In this document: piece by piece, positions 24,222 to 32,700 of the stretch
Layout: each line of letters begins with the position of its first letter
How positions within the stretch are numbered: position 1 is the first letter of the stretch
NCBI GenBank assembly: GCA_963785065.1
Contig: CAWATX010000002.1
Location: 2,046,001 to 2,110,000 of the forward strand
DNA: 64,000 nucleotides
Direction: 5' to 3'
Source of the DNA: CAVSRC01 sp963785065
GTDB taxonomy: Bacteria > Pseudomonadota > Alphaproteobacteria > Rhizobiales > Kaistiaceae
Program-made: the position numbers and the translations under genes
Notes under the pieces: generated by a model
The model's database searches: none
Seen by the model: the letters and a program-made list of their open reading frames with translations, nothing else
Told to the model about the DNA's origin: nothing

Positions 24222-25922
24222 ATGTCCGACAAGGATACGCAGGAATCGGTCTCCCTTGCCGATCTGCTGAGGCGGACGACTCCCGGGCAATCGGCGGCCA
24301 AGGCGCCGCCACCCCAGGCCGACCCGCCGCGGCCGCGTGCCGCGGCCGAGGTTGTCGCCGAGGCGGAACCGGAGGCGGAGCCCGAGCCCGAGCCGGAGCT
24401 GGAAGAGGCCCCGCCGCATCGCCTCGAGGTCGAAGTGGTCGATCTCGAGCCCGACGCGGAGCCGGCTGCCGTGGAAGAGGAGGTGACGGCTGCGCCTGAC
24501 ATGGCGGAGCCCGTCGGCGAGACGGAACCGGTGGCGGAGGAAGTCGCACCCGAAGCGCCCGACGCCGCGAGCGATCCGGTTGACGTCGCCGGGACCGAGG
24601 CATCGCCTGCCGCTGAAGAGGCCGAGGCACCGGCCATCGCTGAAGAGGATCAGGCGCAGCCTGTCGCTGAAGAGACCGAGGTGCCGGCCGCCGCTGAAGA
24701 CGCCGAGGCACCGGCCATTGCTGAAGAGACCGAGGTGCCCGCCGCCGCTGAAGAGACCGAGGCACCGGCCATCGCTGAAGAGGCCGAGGCGTCGCCTGTC
24801 GCTGAAGAGGCCGAAGCACCGGCCGCCGCTGAAGAGGCCGAGACAGCGGCCATCGCTGAAGAGGCCGAGGTGCCGGCCCCCGCTGAAGAGGCCGAGACCG
24901 AGGCACCGGCCATCGCCGAAGAGAGCGAGGCGCTGGTCGCTGCTGCGGCGCTGGCTGCCAAGCATCCGCCGCTCATCAAGCCGCGCGTGCCCTTTGCCGA
25001 TCGCAAGCCCGGCTGGCTCGCCGAATCGGCCGGCGTCAAGTCGCCGGTCTCGGCCGAGACCGCCCATGAGGCGTTCACCAAGGCGCTTGCCGGGGACGAA
25101 CCGGAGGAGGAGGAACCCGTCGAGGAGACGCCCGCCGTCGTCGACAAGCCGGTCATCGACATCAGCCGGCTGGAGCTCACCTTCATCACCAATGACGGTC
25201 CGGTCGAAGCGCTCGCCGACATCAACCTCAAGGTCGGGCGCGGCGAGTTCGTTTCGCTGATCGGCCCGTCGGGCTGCGGCAAGACCACGCTGTTACGGGT
25301 TATCGCCGACCTCGAGCGCGCCACCTCCGGCACGGTGCTGGTCAACGGCGTGACGCCGGAACAGGCGCGGCAGTCGCGCGCCTATGGCTATGTCTTCCAG
25401 GCCCCGGCGCTCTATCCCTGGCGCACTATCGCCAAGAACGTCGCCCTGCCGCTGGAGATCATGGGGCTCGGCGTCATCGAGCGCGAGGGTCGCATCGCTC
25501 GCAATCTCGAGCTGGTTAACCTGACCGGCTTCGAGAAGAAATATCCCTGGCAGCTTTCCGGCGGCATGCAGCAGCGCGCCTCAATCGCGCGGGCGCTCGC
25601 CGTCGAGCCCGACCTTCTGCTCATGGACGAGCCCTTCGGTGCGCTTGACGAGATCGTCCGCGATCATCTCAACCAGCAGCTTCTTGAGTTGTGGGCGCAG
25701 ACCAACAAGACCGTCGTCTTCGTCACCCACTCGATACCGGAGGCCGTCTTCCTCTCCACCCGCATCGTCGTCATGACGCCGCGGCCGGGCAAGATCCACG
25801 ACATCATCGAGTCGACCTTGCCACGCGATCGCAACCTCGACATCCGCGAGACACCGGAGTTCCTCAGAATAGCGCACCGTGTCCGCCTGGGCCTGCGCGC
25901 CGGTCACAGCTATGACGATTGA
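24222..25922 (+). CDS. NitT/TauT-type ABC transporter ATPase with long acidic repeat extension
   Basis: A 566-residue protein, about twice the usual length. The last 260 residues are a normal ABC ATPase: Walker A GPSGCGKTT at about 348, Q-loop YVFQAPALYPWRTI, signature LSGGMQQRASIARAL at about 445, Walker B LLLMDEPFGALDE at about 466 and switch VTHSI. The first 300 residues are Glu/Ala/Pro-rich and probably disordered, and residues 131-240 are twelve units of a nine-residue repeat (AEEAEAPAI and variants) encoded by a 27-bp minisatellite. It begins 10 bases after dihydropyrimidinase and is followed by two permease genes and a binding-protein gene, so it powers import of a pyrimidine-like substrate. 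The role of the extension is unknown. Confidence 0.9.
   Translation: MSDKDTQESVSLADLLRRTTPGQSAAKAPPPQADPPRPRAAAEVVAEAEPEAEPEPEPELEEAPPHRLEVEVVDLEPDAEPAAVEEEVTAAPDMAEPVGETEPVAEEVAPEAPDAASDPVDVAGTEASPAAEEAEAPAIAEEDQAQPVAEETEVPAAAEDAEAPAIAEETEVPAAAEETEAPAIAEEAEASPVAEEAEAPAAAEEAETAAIAEEAEVPAPAEEAETEAPAIAEESEALVAAAALAAKHPPLIKPRVPFADRKPGWLAESAGVKSPVSAETAHEAFTKALAGDEPEEEEPVEETPAVVDKPVIDISRLELTFITNDGPVEALADINLKVGRGEFVSLIGPSGCGKTTLLRVIADLERATSGTVLVNGVTPEQARQSRAYGYVFQAPALYPWRTIAKNVALPLEIMGLGVIEREGRIARNLELVNLTGFEKKYPWQLSGGMQQRASIARALAVEPDLLLMDEPFGALDEIVRDHLNQQLLELWAQTNKTVVFVTHSIPEAVFLSTRIVVMTPRPGKIHDIIESTLPRDRNLDIRETPEFLRIAHRVRLGLRAGHSYDD
24612..24941 (+). repeat. 27-bp tandem repeat (minisatellite) within the ATPase gene
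   Basis: Units start at 24612, 24639, 24666, 24693, 24720, 24747, 24774, 24801, 24828, 24855, 24882 (33 bp) and 24915. Eleven begin GCTGAAGA and encode AEEAEAPAI or close variants; the last is degenerate. Unit length is a multiple of three, so gain or loss of units keeps the frame. The antisense frames are also open across it, which produces spurious ORFs. Confidence 0.9.
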
Positions 25923-25955
25923 GCCGGCCACGGTCCGCCGCCTCGGAGGCTGCGC

Positions 25956-26915
25956 ATGAGCGCGGCAAGCGCCACATACACGCGCGCTCCGCCGCGGCGC
26001 GGCATCGTCGCGCGCTTCTTCGGCAGCCGCTTCGTTGCCGTCAGCGTGGTGGTCCTTCTCATCATCGCCATCTGGTATCTCGGCGCCTTCCTGCTCAACG
26101 CGCCCTTCCAGCGCGATCTCGATGAACGCGCCGGCGTCACCCGCACGCCGATCGAATTCATCGTCGCCACCTACAGCCAGCCCAAGCCCACCCTGCCGGC
26201 GCCCCACCAGGTCGCTGTCGATACCTACAAGTCCGTGGTGCTCGCCAATCCGACGAAGCCGTCGAGCCTGCTCTATCACGCCTGGGTGACGCTCACCTCG
26301 ACCCTTGCCGGCTTCGTCTCCGGCACGCTGTTCGGCATCCTGCTCGCCGCCGGCATCGTCCACGTCAGGAGCCTCGACCGCAGTCTGATGCCCTGGGTGA
26401 TCTCGTCGCAGACCATCCCCATCCTGGCGCTGGCGCCGATCCTGGTCGTGGTCGCCTTCAACCTCTTGACCGGGCAGATGCACCTGCCCACCGATTTCAG
26501 CCGCTTCATCGCCAAGGCGCTGATCTCCACCTATCTGTCTTTCTTCCCCGTCACCGTCGGCATGGTGAAGGGCCTGCGCTCGCCCGACCCGTTCCATCTC
26601 GATCTCATGCGCACCTACAGCGCCAACCGCTGGCAGGTGTTCTGGAAGCTGCGCTGGCCGTCGTCACTGCCCTTCCTGTTCGTGTCGATGAAGATCGCGG
26701 TCGCTGCCGCGCTGGTCGGCGCCATCGTCGCCGAACTGCCCACTGGCGCGGTCGCCGGCATCGGCGCCAAGCTGCTCGTCGGCTCCTATTACAGCCAGTC
26801 GATCCAGATGTGGTCGGCGCTGGTCGTCGGCTCGCTGCTTGCCGCGCTGCTGGTCACCGCGGTGGGCATTGCCGAGCGCCTGGTCATTTGGCGCATGGGC
26901 GGGGGGCGCCGGTGA
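25956..26915 (+). CDS. ABC transporter permease 1 (NitT/TauT, BPD_transp_1)
   Basis: A 319-residue inner-membrane protein. After a basic N-terminus there is a first membrane helix (VAVSVVVLLIIAIWYLGAFL), a periplasmic stretch of about 90 residues, then five or so helices with the EAA-like loop (DLMRTYSANRWQVFWKLRWP) that contacts the ATPase. It is the second component of the importer encoded from 24222 to 29086. The final GTGA overlaps the start of the next permease gene, so the two are translationally coupled and probably form a heterodimer. Confidence 0.9.
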   Translation: MSAASATYTRAPPRRGIVARFFGSRFVAVSVVVLLIIAIWYLGAFLLNAPFQRDLDERAGVTRTPIEFIVATYSQPKPTLPAPHQVAVDTYKSVVLANPTKPSSLLYHAWVTLTSTLAGFVSGTLFGILLAAGIVHVRSLDRSLMPWVISSQTIPILALAPILVVVAFNLLTGQMHLPTDFSRFIAKALISTYLSFFPVTVGMVKGLRSPDPFHLDLMRTYSANRWQVFWKLRWPSSLPFLFVSMKIAVAAALVGAIVAELPTGAVAGIGAKLLVGSYYSQSIQMWSALVVGSLLAALLVTAVGIAERLVIWRMGGGRR

Positions 26916-28093
26916 ACTCGACCGTGAACCCTGGCGCCAACTGGCAGGGCTGGATCGCGCTCGTCGCCGTGGTCGCGGCGCTCGCCTTTCCGCTGGTCAC
27001 CGTCGGCCTCCGCCCGGACTATCTGCTCGCCGACGGTTCCATGAGCATTCTCGTCGCGCTCATGATCGTGGTCGCGGTCCTTGCCGGCTTGGTGCGCCGG
27101 GCCTCGGCGGTCGGCAATCTCATCATGTTCGTCGGCGGCCTCATCGCCGCCGGCGCCGCCGCCAGTGTGCTCGGCAGCGTCGCCGCGCTCGCCAAGAGTG
27201 GTGATTTCGGCGGTCTTGCCAGGCTGGCGGCCGCCGGCGGTTTCTGGGCGCTGGTTCTGGTCGCCTGGATGCTCGCCTGGATCGCGGTCAGGCGACTGAG
27301 CGTGACCACGCCCGTCCGTCCGTTCGGCGGCGTCATGCTCAAGATCTTCGTTCCGGTGGTCTTCGGTGCCACCATCATCTTCCTGTGGGAGGTGCTGGTG
27401 CGCGGCCTCGCCGTGCCCTTCGTCATCCTGCCGCCGCCGAGCGCGGTGTGGGCGAAGCTGGTGACCTCGCTGCCCACCCTGTGGGTCGATTTCCGCCAGA
27501 CCTTCCTCAAGTCGGTGCTCGCCGGCTACGCCATCGGCTGCCTGTCGGGCTTCGCCGTCGCTGTCATCGCCGACCGTGTGCCGTTCCTCGGCCGCGGCCT
27601 GCTACCGATCGGCAATCTCGTCTCGGCGCTGCCGATCATCGGCGTCGCGCCGATCATGGTCATGTGGTTCGGCTTCGACTGGCAGTCCAAGGCGGCGGTG
27701 GTCGTCGCCATGACCTTCTTCCCGATGCTGGTCAACACGCTTGCCGGTCTCAATGCCGCCGAGCAGACCCAGCGCGACCTGATGCATACCTACGCCGCCG
27801 ATCATCGCCAGCAGCTTTCCATGCTGCGCCTGCCGGTAGCGCTTCCCTTCATCTTCAATGCCCTCAAGATCAACTCCACTCTTGCGATGATCGGAGCCAT
27901 CGTGGCCGAATTCTTCGGCACGCCGATCGTCGGCATGGGTTTCCGCATCTCCACCGAAGTCGGGCGCATGAACACCGACATGGTGTGGGCGGAAATTGCG
28001 GTCGCGGCCGTGGCCGGCTCCGCGTTCTACGGCATCGTCTCGCTCATCGAGCGTGCCGCAACGTTCTGGCATCCATCGTTCCGTCAAACCTGA
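26912..28093 (+). CDS. ABC transporter permease 2 (NitT/TauT, BPD_transp_1)
   Basis: A 393-residue permease starting with GTG inside the overlap GTGA. It has an N-terminal extra module of about four membrane helices (WIALVAVVAALAFPLVTVGL, SILVALMIVVAVLAGLV, LIMFVGGLIAAGAA and FWALVLVAWMLAWIAV) before the usual permease domain, which begins near GVMLKIFVPVVFGATIIFLW. The EAA-like loop is QRDLMHTYAADHRQQLSMLR. The N-terminal module is unusual for this family and distinguishes it from permease 1. It is followed 12 bases later by the binding-protein gene. Confidence 0.9.
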   Translation: MNSTVNPGANWQGWIALVAVVAALAFPLVTVGLRPDYLLADGSMSILVALMIVVAVLAGLVRRASAVGNLIMFVGGLIAAGAAASVLGSVAALAKSGDFGGLARLAAAGGFWALVLVAWMLAWIAVRRLSVTTPVRPFGGVMLKIFVPVVFGATIIFLWEVLVRGLAVPFVILPPPSAVWAKLVTSLPTLWVDFRQTFLKSVLAGYAIGCLSGFAVAVIADRVPFLGRGLLPIGNLVSALPIIGVAPIMVMWFGFDWQSKAAVVVAMTFFPMLVNTLAGLNAAEQTQRDLMHTYAADHRQQLSMLRLPVALPFIFNALKINSTLAMIGAIVAEFFGTPIVGMGFRISTEVGRMNTDMVWAEIAVAAVAGSAFYGIVSLIERAATFWHPSFRQT

Positions 28094-28105
28094 ATGGAGA
28101 GGCGC

Positions 28106-29086
28106 ATGAAGAAGTTAGCGTTGGGAGTATTCGCTGCTGCCGTCGTACTGGCGACCGGACCGGCCTTTTCCGCCGACTCGGTGACGCTGCAGCTGAAATG
28201 GGTGACCCAGGCCCAGTTCGGCGGCTACTACGTCGCCAAGGACAAGGGCTTCTACTCGGATGAAGGTCTCGACGTCACCATCAAGCCGGGCGGCCCGGAC
28301 ATCGCGCCGGAGACGGTGATTGCCGGCGGCGGCGCCGATGTCATCGTCGACTGGATGGGCGGCGCGCTGGCGGCGCGCGAGAAGGGCACCATGCTGGTCA
28401 ATATCGCCCAGCCCTTCACCAAGGCCGGCATGGAGCTGGTCTGCCCGAAATATACCGGCATCAAGACGCCCGCCGACTTCAAGGGCAAGACACTCGGCGT
28501 CTGGTTCTTCGGCAACGAGTATCCGTTCTATGCCTGGATGCACAAGCTCGGCCTGTCCACCGATGGCGGCCCCGATGGCGTCACCGTGTTGAAGCAGAGC
28601 TTCGACGTGCAGCCGCTCATCCAGAAGCAGGCAGACTGCATCTCGGTCATGACCTACAACGAATACGGCCAGGTTCTCGACGCCGGCTTCAAGCCGGAAG
28701 ACCTGACCGTCTTCAACTACTCGGCCATGGGCGTCGATCTGCTCGAGGACGGCCTTTACGTTCTCCAGGACCAGCTTGCCGACAAGGCCTTCTTCGACAA
28801 GATGGTCCGCTTCGTGAAGGCGTCGATGAAGGGCTGGGACTACGCTCTGGCCCACCCGGAAGAGTCGGCCCAGATCGTCGTCGACAATGGCGGCCAGGAC
28901 CTCAACCACCAGATCTACATGATGGGTGAGGTCGCCAAGCTGACCGCCGGCGGCAACGGCGTGCTCAACGAGGCCGCCTATCAGCGCACCGAGCAGGCGC
29001 TGCTCGACCAGAAGATCATCTCCAAGAAGCCGGAAGGCGCCTGGACCCACGCGGTCACCGACGCCGCCGGCCTGAAGGCCCAGTAG
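28106..29086 (+). CDS. ABC transporter substrate-binding protein (NMT1/THI5-like)
   Basis: A 326-residue periplasmic protein with a signal peptide (MKKLALGVFAAAVVLATGPA, cleavage after FSA). The start of the mature part, VTLQLKWVTQAQFGGYYVAK followed by KGFYSDEGLDVTIKPGG, is the signature of NMT1/THI5-like proteins, the group that includes the pyrimidine-binding ThiY. GGAGAGG precedes the ATG at 28106. As the last gene of the pyrimidine operon it probably captures a pyrimidine base or a dihydropyrimidine/hydantoin, but the ligand is inferred only from context. A terminator follows. Confidence 0.9.
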   Translation: MKKLALGVFAAAVVLATGPAFSADSVTLQLKWVTQAQFGGYYVAKDKGFYSDEGLDVTIKPGGPDIAPETVIAGGGADVIVDWMGGALAAREKGTMLVNIAQPFTKAGMELVCPKYTGIKTPADFKGKTLGVWFFGNEYPFYAWMHKLGLSTDGGPDGVTVLKQSFDVQPLIQKQADCISVMTYNEYGQVLDAGFKPEDLTVFNYSAMGVDLLEDGLYVLQDQLADKAFFDKMVRFVKASMKGWDYALAHPEESAQIVVDNGGQDLNHQIYMMGEVAKLTAGGNGVLNEAAYQRTEQALLDQKIISKKPEGAWTHAVTDAAGLKAQ

Positions 29087-29118
29087 CCGAACCGGTTTCC
29101 GGGATCACAAGCATGCCA

Positions 29119-29148
29119 GCGGGCGCCTTCGGGCGCCCGCTTCGTTTC
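29119..29148 (+). terminator. Intrinsic terminator ending the pyrimidine operon
   Basis: GCGGGCGCC (29119-29127), loop TTCG, GGCGCCCGC (29132-29140), then TTCGTTTC. It lies 33 bases after the binding-protein stop codon and before a convergent gene. Confidence 0.7.
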
Positions 29149-29231
29149 AGGGCATCCGAACGCGATCCCGGCAGCGGGACCACGGTTGCGATTCAAGGTC
29201 TACAGGACATCGCGTGCCCCGCCCCCGTGAA

Positions 29232-30788
29232 TCACGGGACGATCGCGACCTCGCCGAGAGCGACGCGCCTGAAGAAGGTTTCCACGCCATTGTGGTGAAT
29301 ATCCGGCAACCGGCCCTGCCTTACCATGGCGATGGCGATGTCCCGGAAATGCGACAGCAGGAATTGCGCCTTGGCGCGCTCCCGTTTGGGCAGGGCCGCC
29401 ATCATGCAGTCGGCCGCCGGGAAGGCGAAGCTCGTGCCCTGCCGCCGCATTCTCAGCGTCACCCTGTTGATGGTTATCTCGGTCTTGTAAGCGCCGCGCT
29501 TCAGATTGTCATACTCGACGCCGCAAGCGCCGAGGGACCTCTCCACGTTCCGGTTGAGCTTGAGGTCCAGCAGGAGTTCCAGCCGCGCGGCGTCTTGCTT
29601 GGTGAGCAGCCCCTTCACGCCAAAATGGAGCGGCGCGTTCACCCCCTTGCCGCTGACGCGAATATACGATTCCGCATTGATGTCGGCGCCTCGCCGCACG
29701 GATTGTATTTCGTTGATCAGAACCGCGACACCTGCCTTCGGCACGTCAATTCCGCCCTTGGGCAGATCGGCGACACCCGCCCCATCATAGGCATCAAGAA
29801 AGGCTTTCACCGTTTCGACGGTCAATTTGCCGGGCAGAACCCCGTCCGGGAATTTCCGGCAGGACAAGGCCGTTTCTCTCGTCTGCTGACGGGCCACGCC
29901 GTCGGCCGGCCCCGGATCGCAGCCGAGCTCGGTCAGCCTTTGCTGAAGCCGCTGCATGACCGATCTTTCGGCCGGTACGTACAGTTCGGCCTTGCTGGAT
30001 ATCGAGATGTTGCGGAATCGAACCGTGATTCCATCTTTCTGGATCGCGGTGAAAGGCGATGGTTTGCCGTATTTCTTCCATTCGTAGCCAAACCCGGCCA
30101 TCACCGGGCCCAAGACGAGGTGGATGCTCTTGGGGTGTTTGACGATGTCCGGCTCGCAGACGTTGGTGATGAAGCAATGCGGCGACTGGTCGGTGGCCAC
30201 GCCCTCGTCCGCGTACACGATCCGGTCGTTGCAGGTCACCTTGATCCAGCCGGTGTTGTCGGCCGCCCACCGGATCTTCATTGAGAACGTGACCCAGCTC
30301 CCGAAATGATCGGGCGTCTGGCATGGCCTGGCGAGGAAGCTGATGCCGTTCTTGGCGTCGGCCTTGATCATGTAGAGGAAGTTGTGAAGCAGGGGGCCTT
30401 CCCAGCTGGCAATGCGCAGTCGGCTATCCCATTGGTTCGGATAGAAACCGGCGGCGTGATCGTTGCTATAGCCCTGATAGGCGAAATCGGATTCGACCTG
30501 GATGTCGAAGCGATAATCCAGTGTCTGTCCAATCCTCGCGTCGGGCGCGTAGTCGGCCGCCGAGCGAATGTTCCCGTTGGTGCAATCGCTCTCGCCGCGG
30601 TTGTCGTCATAGTTCCGGTGGCCGCACTGCTGATCGAAAATCTGAAATGTAACCACGCCATCCTTCACGACCGGCTTGCCCGAGCCATTGAATTGGCTCG
30701 GCGAAAAGCCACGCGGCAGCGATGCGGCGCCTGAGACCGCGCTCAAGAGAAGAAGAAGCACCAGAACGGAACTAAATCGCACGAACAT
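29232..30788 (-). CDS. Secreted multidomain protein, polysaccharide-lyase-like, low GC
   Basis: A 518-residue exported protein with signal peptide MFVRFSSVLVLLLLLSAVSG. The first 270 mature residues (QCGHRNYDDNRGESDCTNGN, DYRFDIQVESDFAYQGYSND, WVTFSMKIRWAADNTGWIKV) resemble the heparin-lyase-I-like beta-jelly roll of the 'polysaccharide lyase' family. A putative peptidoglycan-binding-like stretch follows (MQRLQQRLTELGCDPGPADG), then a C-terminal domain of about 170 residues that I do not recognise. GGGGGA precedes the ATG at 30788. The base composition is clearly lower in GC than the neighbours, suggesting acquisition. The enzymatic role is plausible but unproven. Confidence 0.7.
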   Translation of the reverse strand: MFVRFSSVLVLLLLLSAVSGAASLPRGFSPSQFNGSGKPVVKDGVVTFQIFDQQCGHRNYDDNRGESDCTNGNIRSAADYAPDARIGQTLDYRFDIQVESDFAYQGYSNDHAAGFYPNQWDSRLRIASWEGPLLHNFLYMIKADAKNGISFLARPCQTPDHFGSWVTFSMKIRWAADNTGWIKVTCNDRIVYADEGVATDQSPHCFITNVCEPDIVKHPKSIHLVLGPVMAGFGYEWKKYGKPSPFTAIQKDGITVRFRNISISSKAELYVPAERSVMQRLQQRLTELGCDPGPADGVARQQTRETALSCRKFPDGVLPGKLTVETVKAFLDAYDGAGVADLPKGGIDVPKAGVAVLINEIQSVRRGADINAESYIRVSGKGVNAPLHFGVKGLLTKQDAARLELLLDLKLNRNVERSLGACGVEYDNLKRGAYKTEITINRVTLRMRRQGTSFAFPAADCMMAALPKRERAKAQFLLSHFRDIAIAMVRQGRLPDIHHNGVETFFRRVALGEVAIVP

Positions 30789-30916
30789 GATTCCCCCTAT
30801 GGTGCGAACGGCCTCCACGCCCGTTCGCGCCGCCCGACCGGCAGTCTCGCCGCAAAGGCCTCGCATGGACGGCAAAATTGTACGGTGTCGAGGCGGTGAA
30901 GCAAGTTGCGGTGTGC

Positions 30917-32092
30917 CTACACCACGTTCTCCTCGGTGAGCGGCCGGCCCTCGCTGATCCGGGTGAAGCCGAGCGGCGTCAGGTCGAGGCTCTGGTAGCG
31001 GCCGTGGACGATCAGCTCGGCGAGCCCGTGCCCGACCGCCGGCGCCTGTTGCAGGCCGTGGCCGGAAAAGCCCGTCGCCACGAAGAGATTGGCGAAGCCG
31101 GGCAGGGCGCCGACGATGCCGTTCTGGTCGAAGGTGTTGAAATCGTAATGGCCTGCCCAGGCGCGCCCGGGCTTGATCGCCTCGAAGGCCGGCACGCGGG
31201 CGGCAAGAATCGGCCAGATCGTTTCCTCGAAGAAGGCATGGTCGACGGCAAAATCAGTTGCCGGCGGGTCGTCCTCCTCCGGCGGCGCCATGCCTGAGAG
31301 ATAGACGCCGCCTTCCGGCCGCACATAGGCGCCGGAGGGGTCGATGAGGAGCGGAAAGTCCGGCAGTGGTTCACGGCAGGCGAAGGTGAAGACGAGGCGC
31401 TTGCGCGCCTCGACCGGCAGCGCCACACCGGCCCGTGCAGCGAGATGCGGCGTGCCGGTGCCGGCCGCGAGCACCACCGCACCGGCCGCGATGAACCTGC
31501 CGTCGACCAGTCGCACGCCGGTCGCCCGTCCGCCCGCGGGCTCGACCGTCGCCACCTCGCCGGTCAGCATGTGGGCTCCGAGCGCCCGCGCCTTGCGCCG
31601 CAGCGCCTGCATCAGCGTATAGCCGTCGAACCAGCCTTCGCCGCTCCGCCCCCAGGTGCCGGCGGCGATGTCCGTCGTGTCGAGATAGGGGAAGCGCGCC
31701 GTGAGCGCCCCCGGATCGAGGTGGACAATGTCGGCGCCCATTTCGGTTTGCAGGGCGTGATTGCGCTTGGGCGTTGCCGCGCCGGCTTCGGTGGCGAGGA
31801 ACAGATAGCCACCTTCCGCCAGCCCGATGTCTGGCCGCTCGCCGTCCACCTCCAGCCGGTCGCCGACCGTGCGCAGGAAGTCGATGCCATGGAGCGAGAT
31901 GGCGATGTTGACGGCCGACGAGAACTGCTGGCGGATCGAGCCGGCCGAGAGCGTGGTCGCCGCGAAGGTGAAGCTCGGGTCCTTTTCGATGAGGAGCACG
32001 CTGCCGTCGAACGCAGCATCGGCCGCCAGGTGATAGGCGAGCGAGGCGCCGTGCACCGCCCCGCCGACGATGATGACGTCATAGGTCTTCAT
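30917..32092 (-). CDS. FAD-dependent D-amino-acid oxidase/dehydrogenase (DAO family)
   Basis: A 391-residue flavoenzyme. The FAD-binding Rossmann motif is DVIIVGGAVHGASLAYHLAA at residues 4-23. Later elements are AAGAVVLAAGTGTPHLAARA and the C-terminal VATGFSGHGLQQAPAVGHGL, the usual DAO-family closing motif. It oxidises an amine of a D-amino or imino acid. It lies 13 bases downstream of an Lrp/AsnC regulator gene on the same strand, which is divergent from alanine dehydrogenase, so D-alanine or a related amino acid is the likely substrate. Glycine or sarcosine oxidase activity is an alternative. Confidence 0.85.
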   Translation of the reverse strand: MKTYDVIIVGGAVHGASLAYHLAADAAFDGSVLLIEKDPSFTFAATTLSAGSIRQQFSSAVNIAISLHGIDFLRTVGDRLEVDGERPDIGLAEGGYLFLATEAGAATPKRNHALQTEMGADIVHLDPGALTARFPYLDTTDIAAGTWGRSGEGWFDGYTLMQALRRKARALGAHMLTGEVATVEPAGGRATGVRLVDGRFIAAGAVVLAAGTGTPHLAARAGVALPVEARKRLVFTFACREPLPDFPLLIDPSGAYVRPEGGVYLSGMAPPEEDDPPATDFAVDHAFFEETIWPILAARVPAFEAIKPGRAWAGHYDFNTFDQNGIVGALPGFANLFVATGFSGHGLQQAPAVGHGLAELIVHGRYQSLDLTPLGFTRISEGRPLTEENVV

Positions 32093-32105
32093 CGGGAAGG
32101 CCGGA

Positions 32106-32567
32106 TCATCCGATCGGCACCAGCGGCCGGTCGATCGCTTCGCGCAGCGCGAACTTCGATTCGATACGCGCCACGCCCGGCAGGTGGCCGAACACCGTCG
32201 AATGCAGGTGCTCGAAATCGGAGAGGTCGCGTGCCGCCACGCGGATGAGATAGTCGCTGGCGCCCGACATCAGGTGGCAGGAGAGCACGTTGGGGCATTC
32301 CGCCAGCACCCGCTCGAAGTCGCGCAGCGCCTCGTCGTTCTGCCGGTCGAGCGTGATCTCGACGAAGGCGGTGATGCCGAGCCCGACGGCTGCCGCGTCG
32401 ACGATGGCACGATAGCCGGCGATCACGCCGGCCGCCTCCAGCGCCTGCAGGCGGCGCGTGCAGGCCGATGGCGACAGGCCCACCCGTGCGGCCAGTTGCA
32501 CCGTCGTCATGCGCCCGTCGGCGGCCAGCACCGAGACGATCTTGCGGTCGAAACCATCGAGTTGCAC
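32106..32567 (-). CDS. Lrp/AsnC family regulator (likely AldR-type)
   Basis: A 153-residue regulator starting with GTG (AGGTGA five bases upstream). The N-terminal helix-turn-helix is LDGFDRKIVSVLAADGRMTT then VQLAARVGLSPSACTRRLQA, followed by the RAM effector domain (ITAFVEITLDRQNDEALRDF, LMSGASDYLIRVAARDLSDF). It is divergent from alanine dehydrogenase across a 133-base A/T-rich gap and upstream of the DAO gene. By analogy with AldR pairs elsewhere it would sense L-alanine or a similar amino acid and activate ald. Confidence 0.9.
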   Translation of the reverse strand: MQLDGFDRKIVSVLAADGRMTTVQLAARVGLSPSACTRRLQALEAAGVIAGYRAIVDAAAVGLGITAFVEITLDRQNDEALRDFERVLAECPNVLSCHLMSGASDYLIRVAARDLSDFEHLHSTVFGHLPGVARIESKFALREAIDRPLVPIG

Positions 32568-32700
32568 GAAATCACCTGTCTATACGTTGAATTCCGCGAT
32601 TATGTGCACATTACCGGCCTCAGCAAGCAAGAATGCACGGAAAACGCGATAAATTTGCAGTATATAACTTGAATAGCTCTCATTGGAGGGGGATCCCACC

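Noticed and set aside
24612..24941. CRISPR-like array
   Set aside because: The repeats are contiguous 27-bp coding units without spacers and in a single reading frame.
24126..25067. Long antisense open frames across the ATPase repeat region, reading as LGLFSDGRC-type repeats
   Set aside because: They mirror the 27-bp repeat on the other strand; the plus-strand frame ends in a complete ABC ATPase and has operon context.
32568..32700. Riboswitch before alanine dehydrogenase
   Set aside because: The gap is A/T-rich and short without a stable fold; Lrp-type control is the simpler reading.
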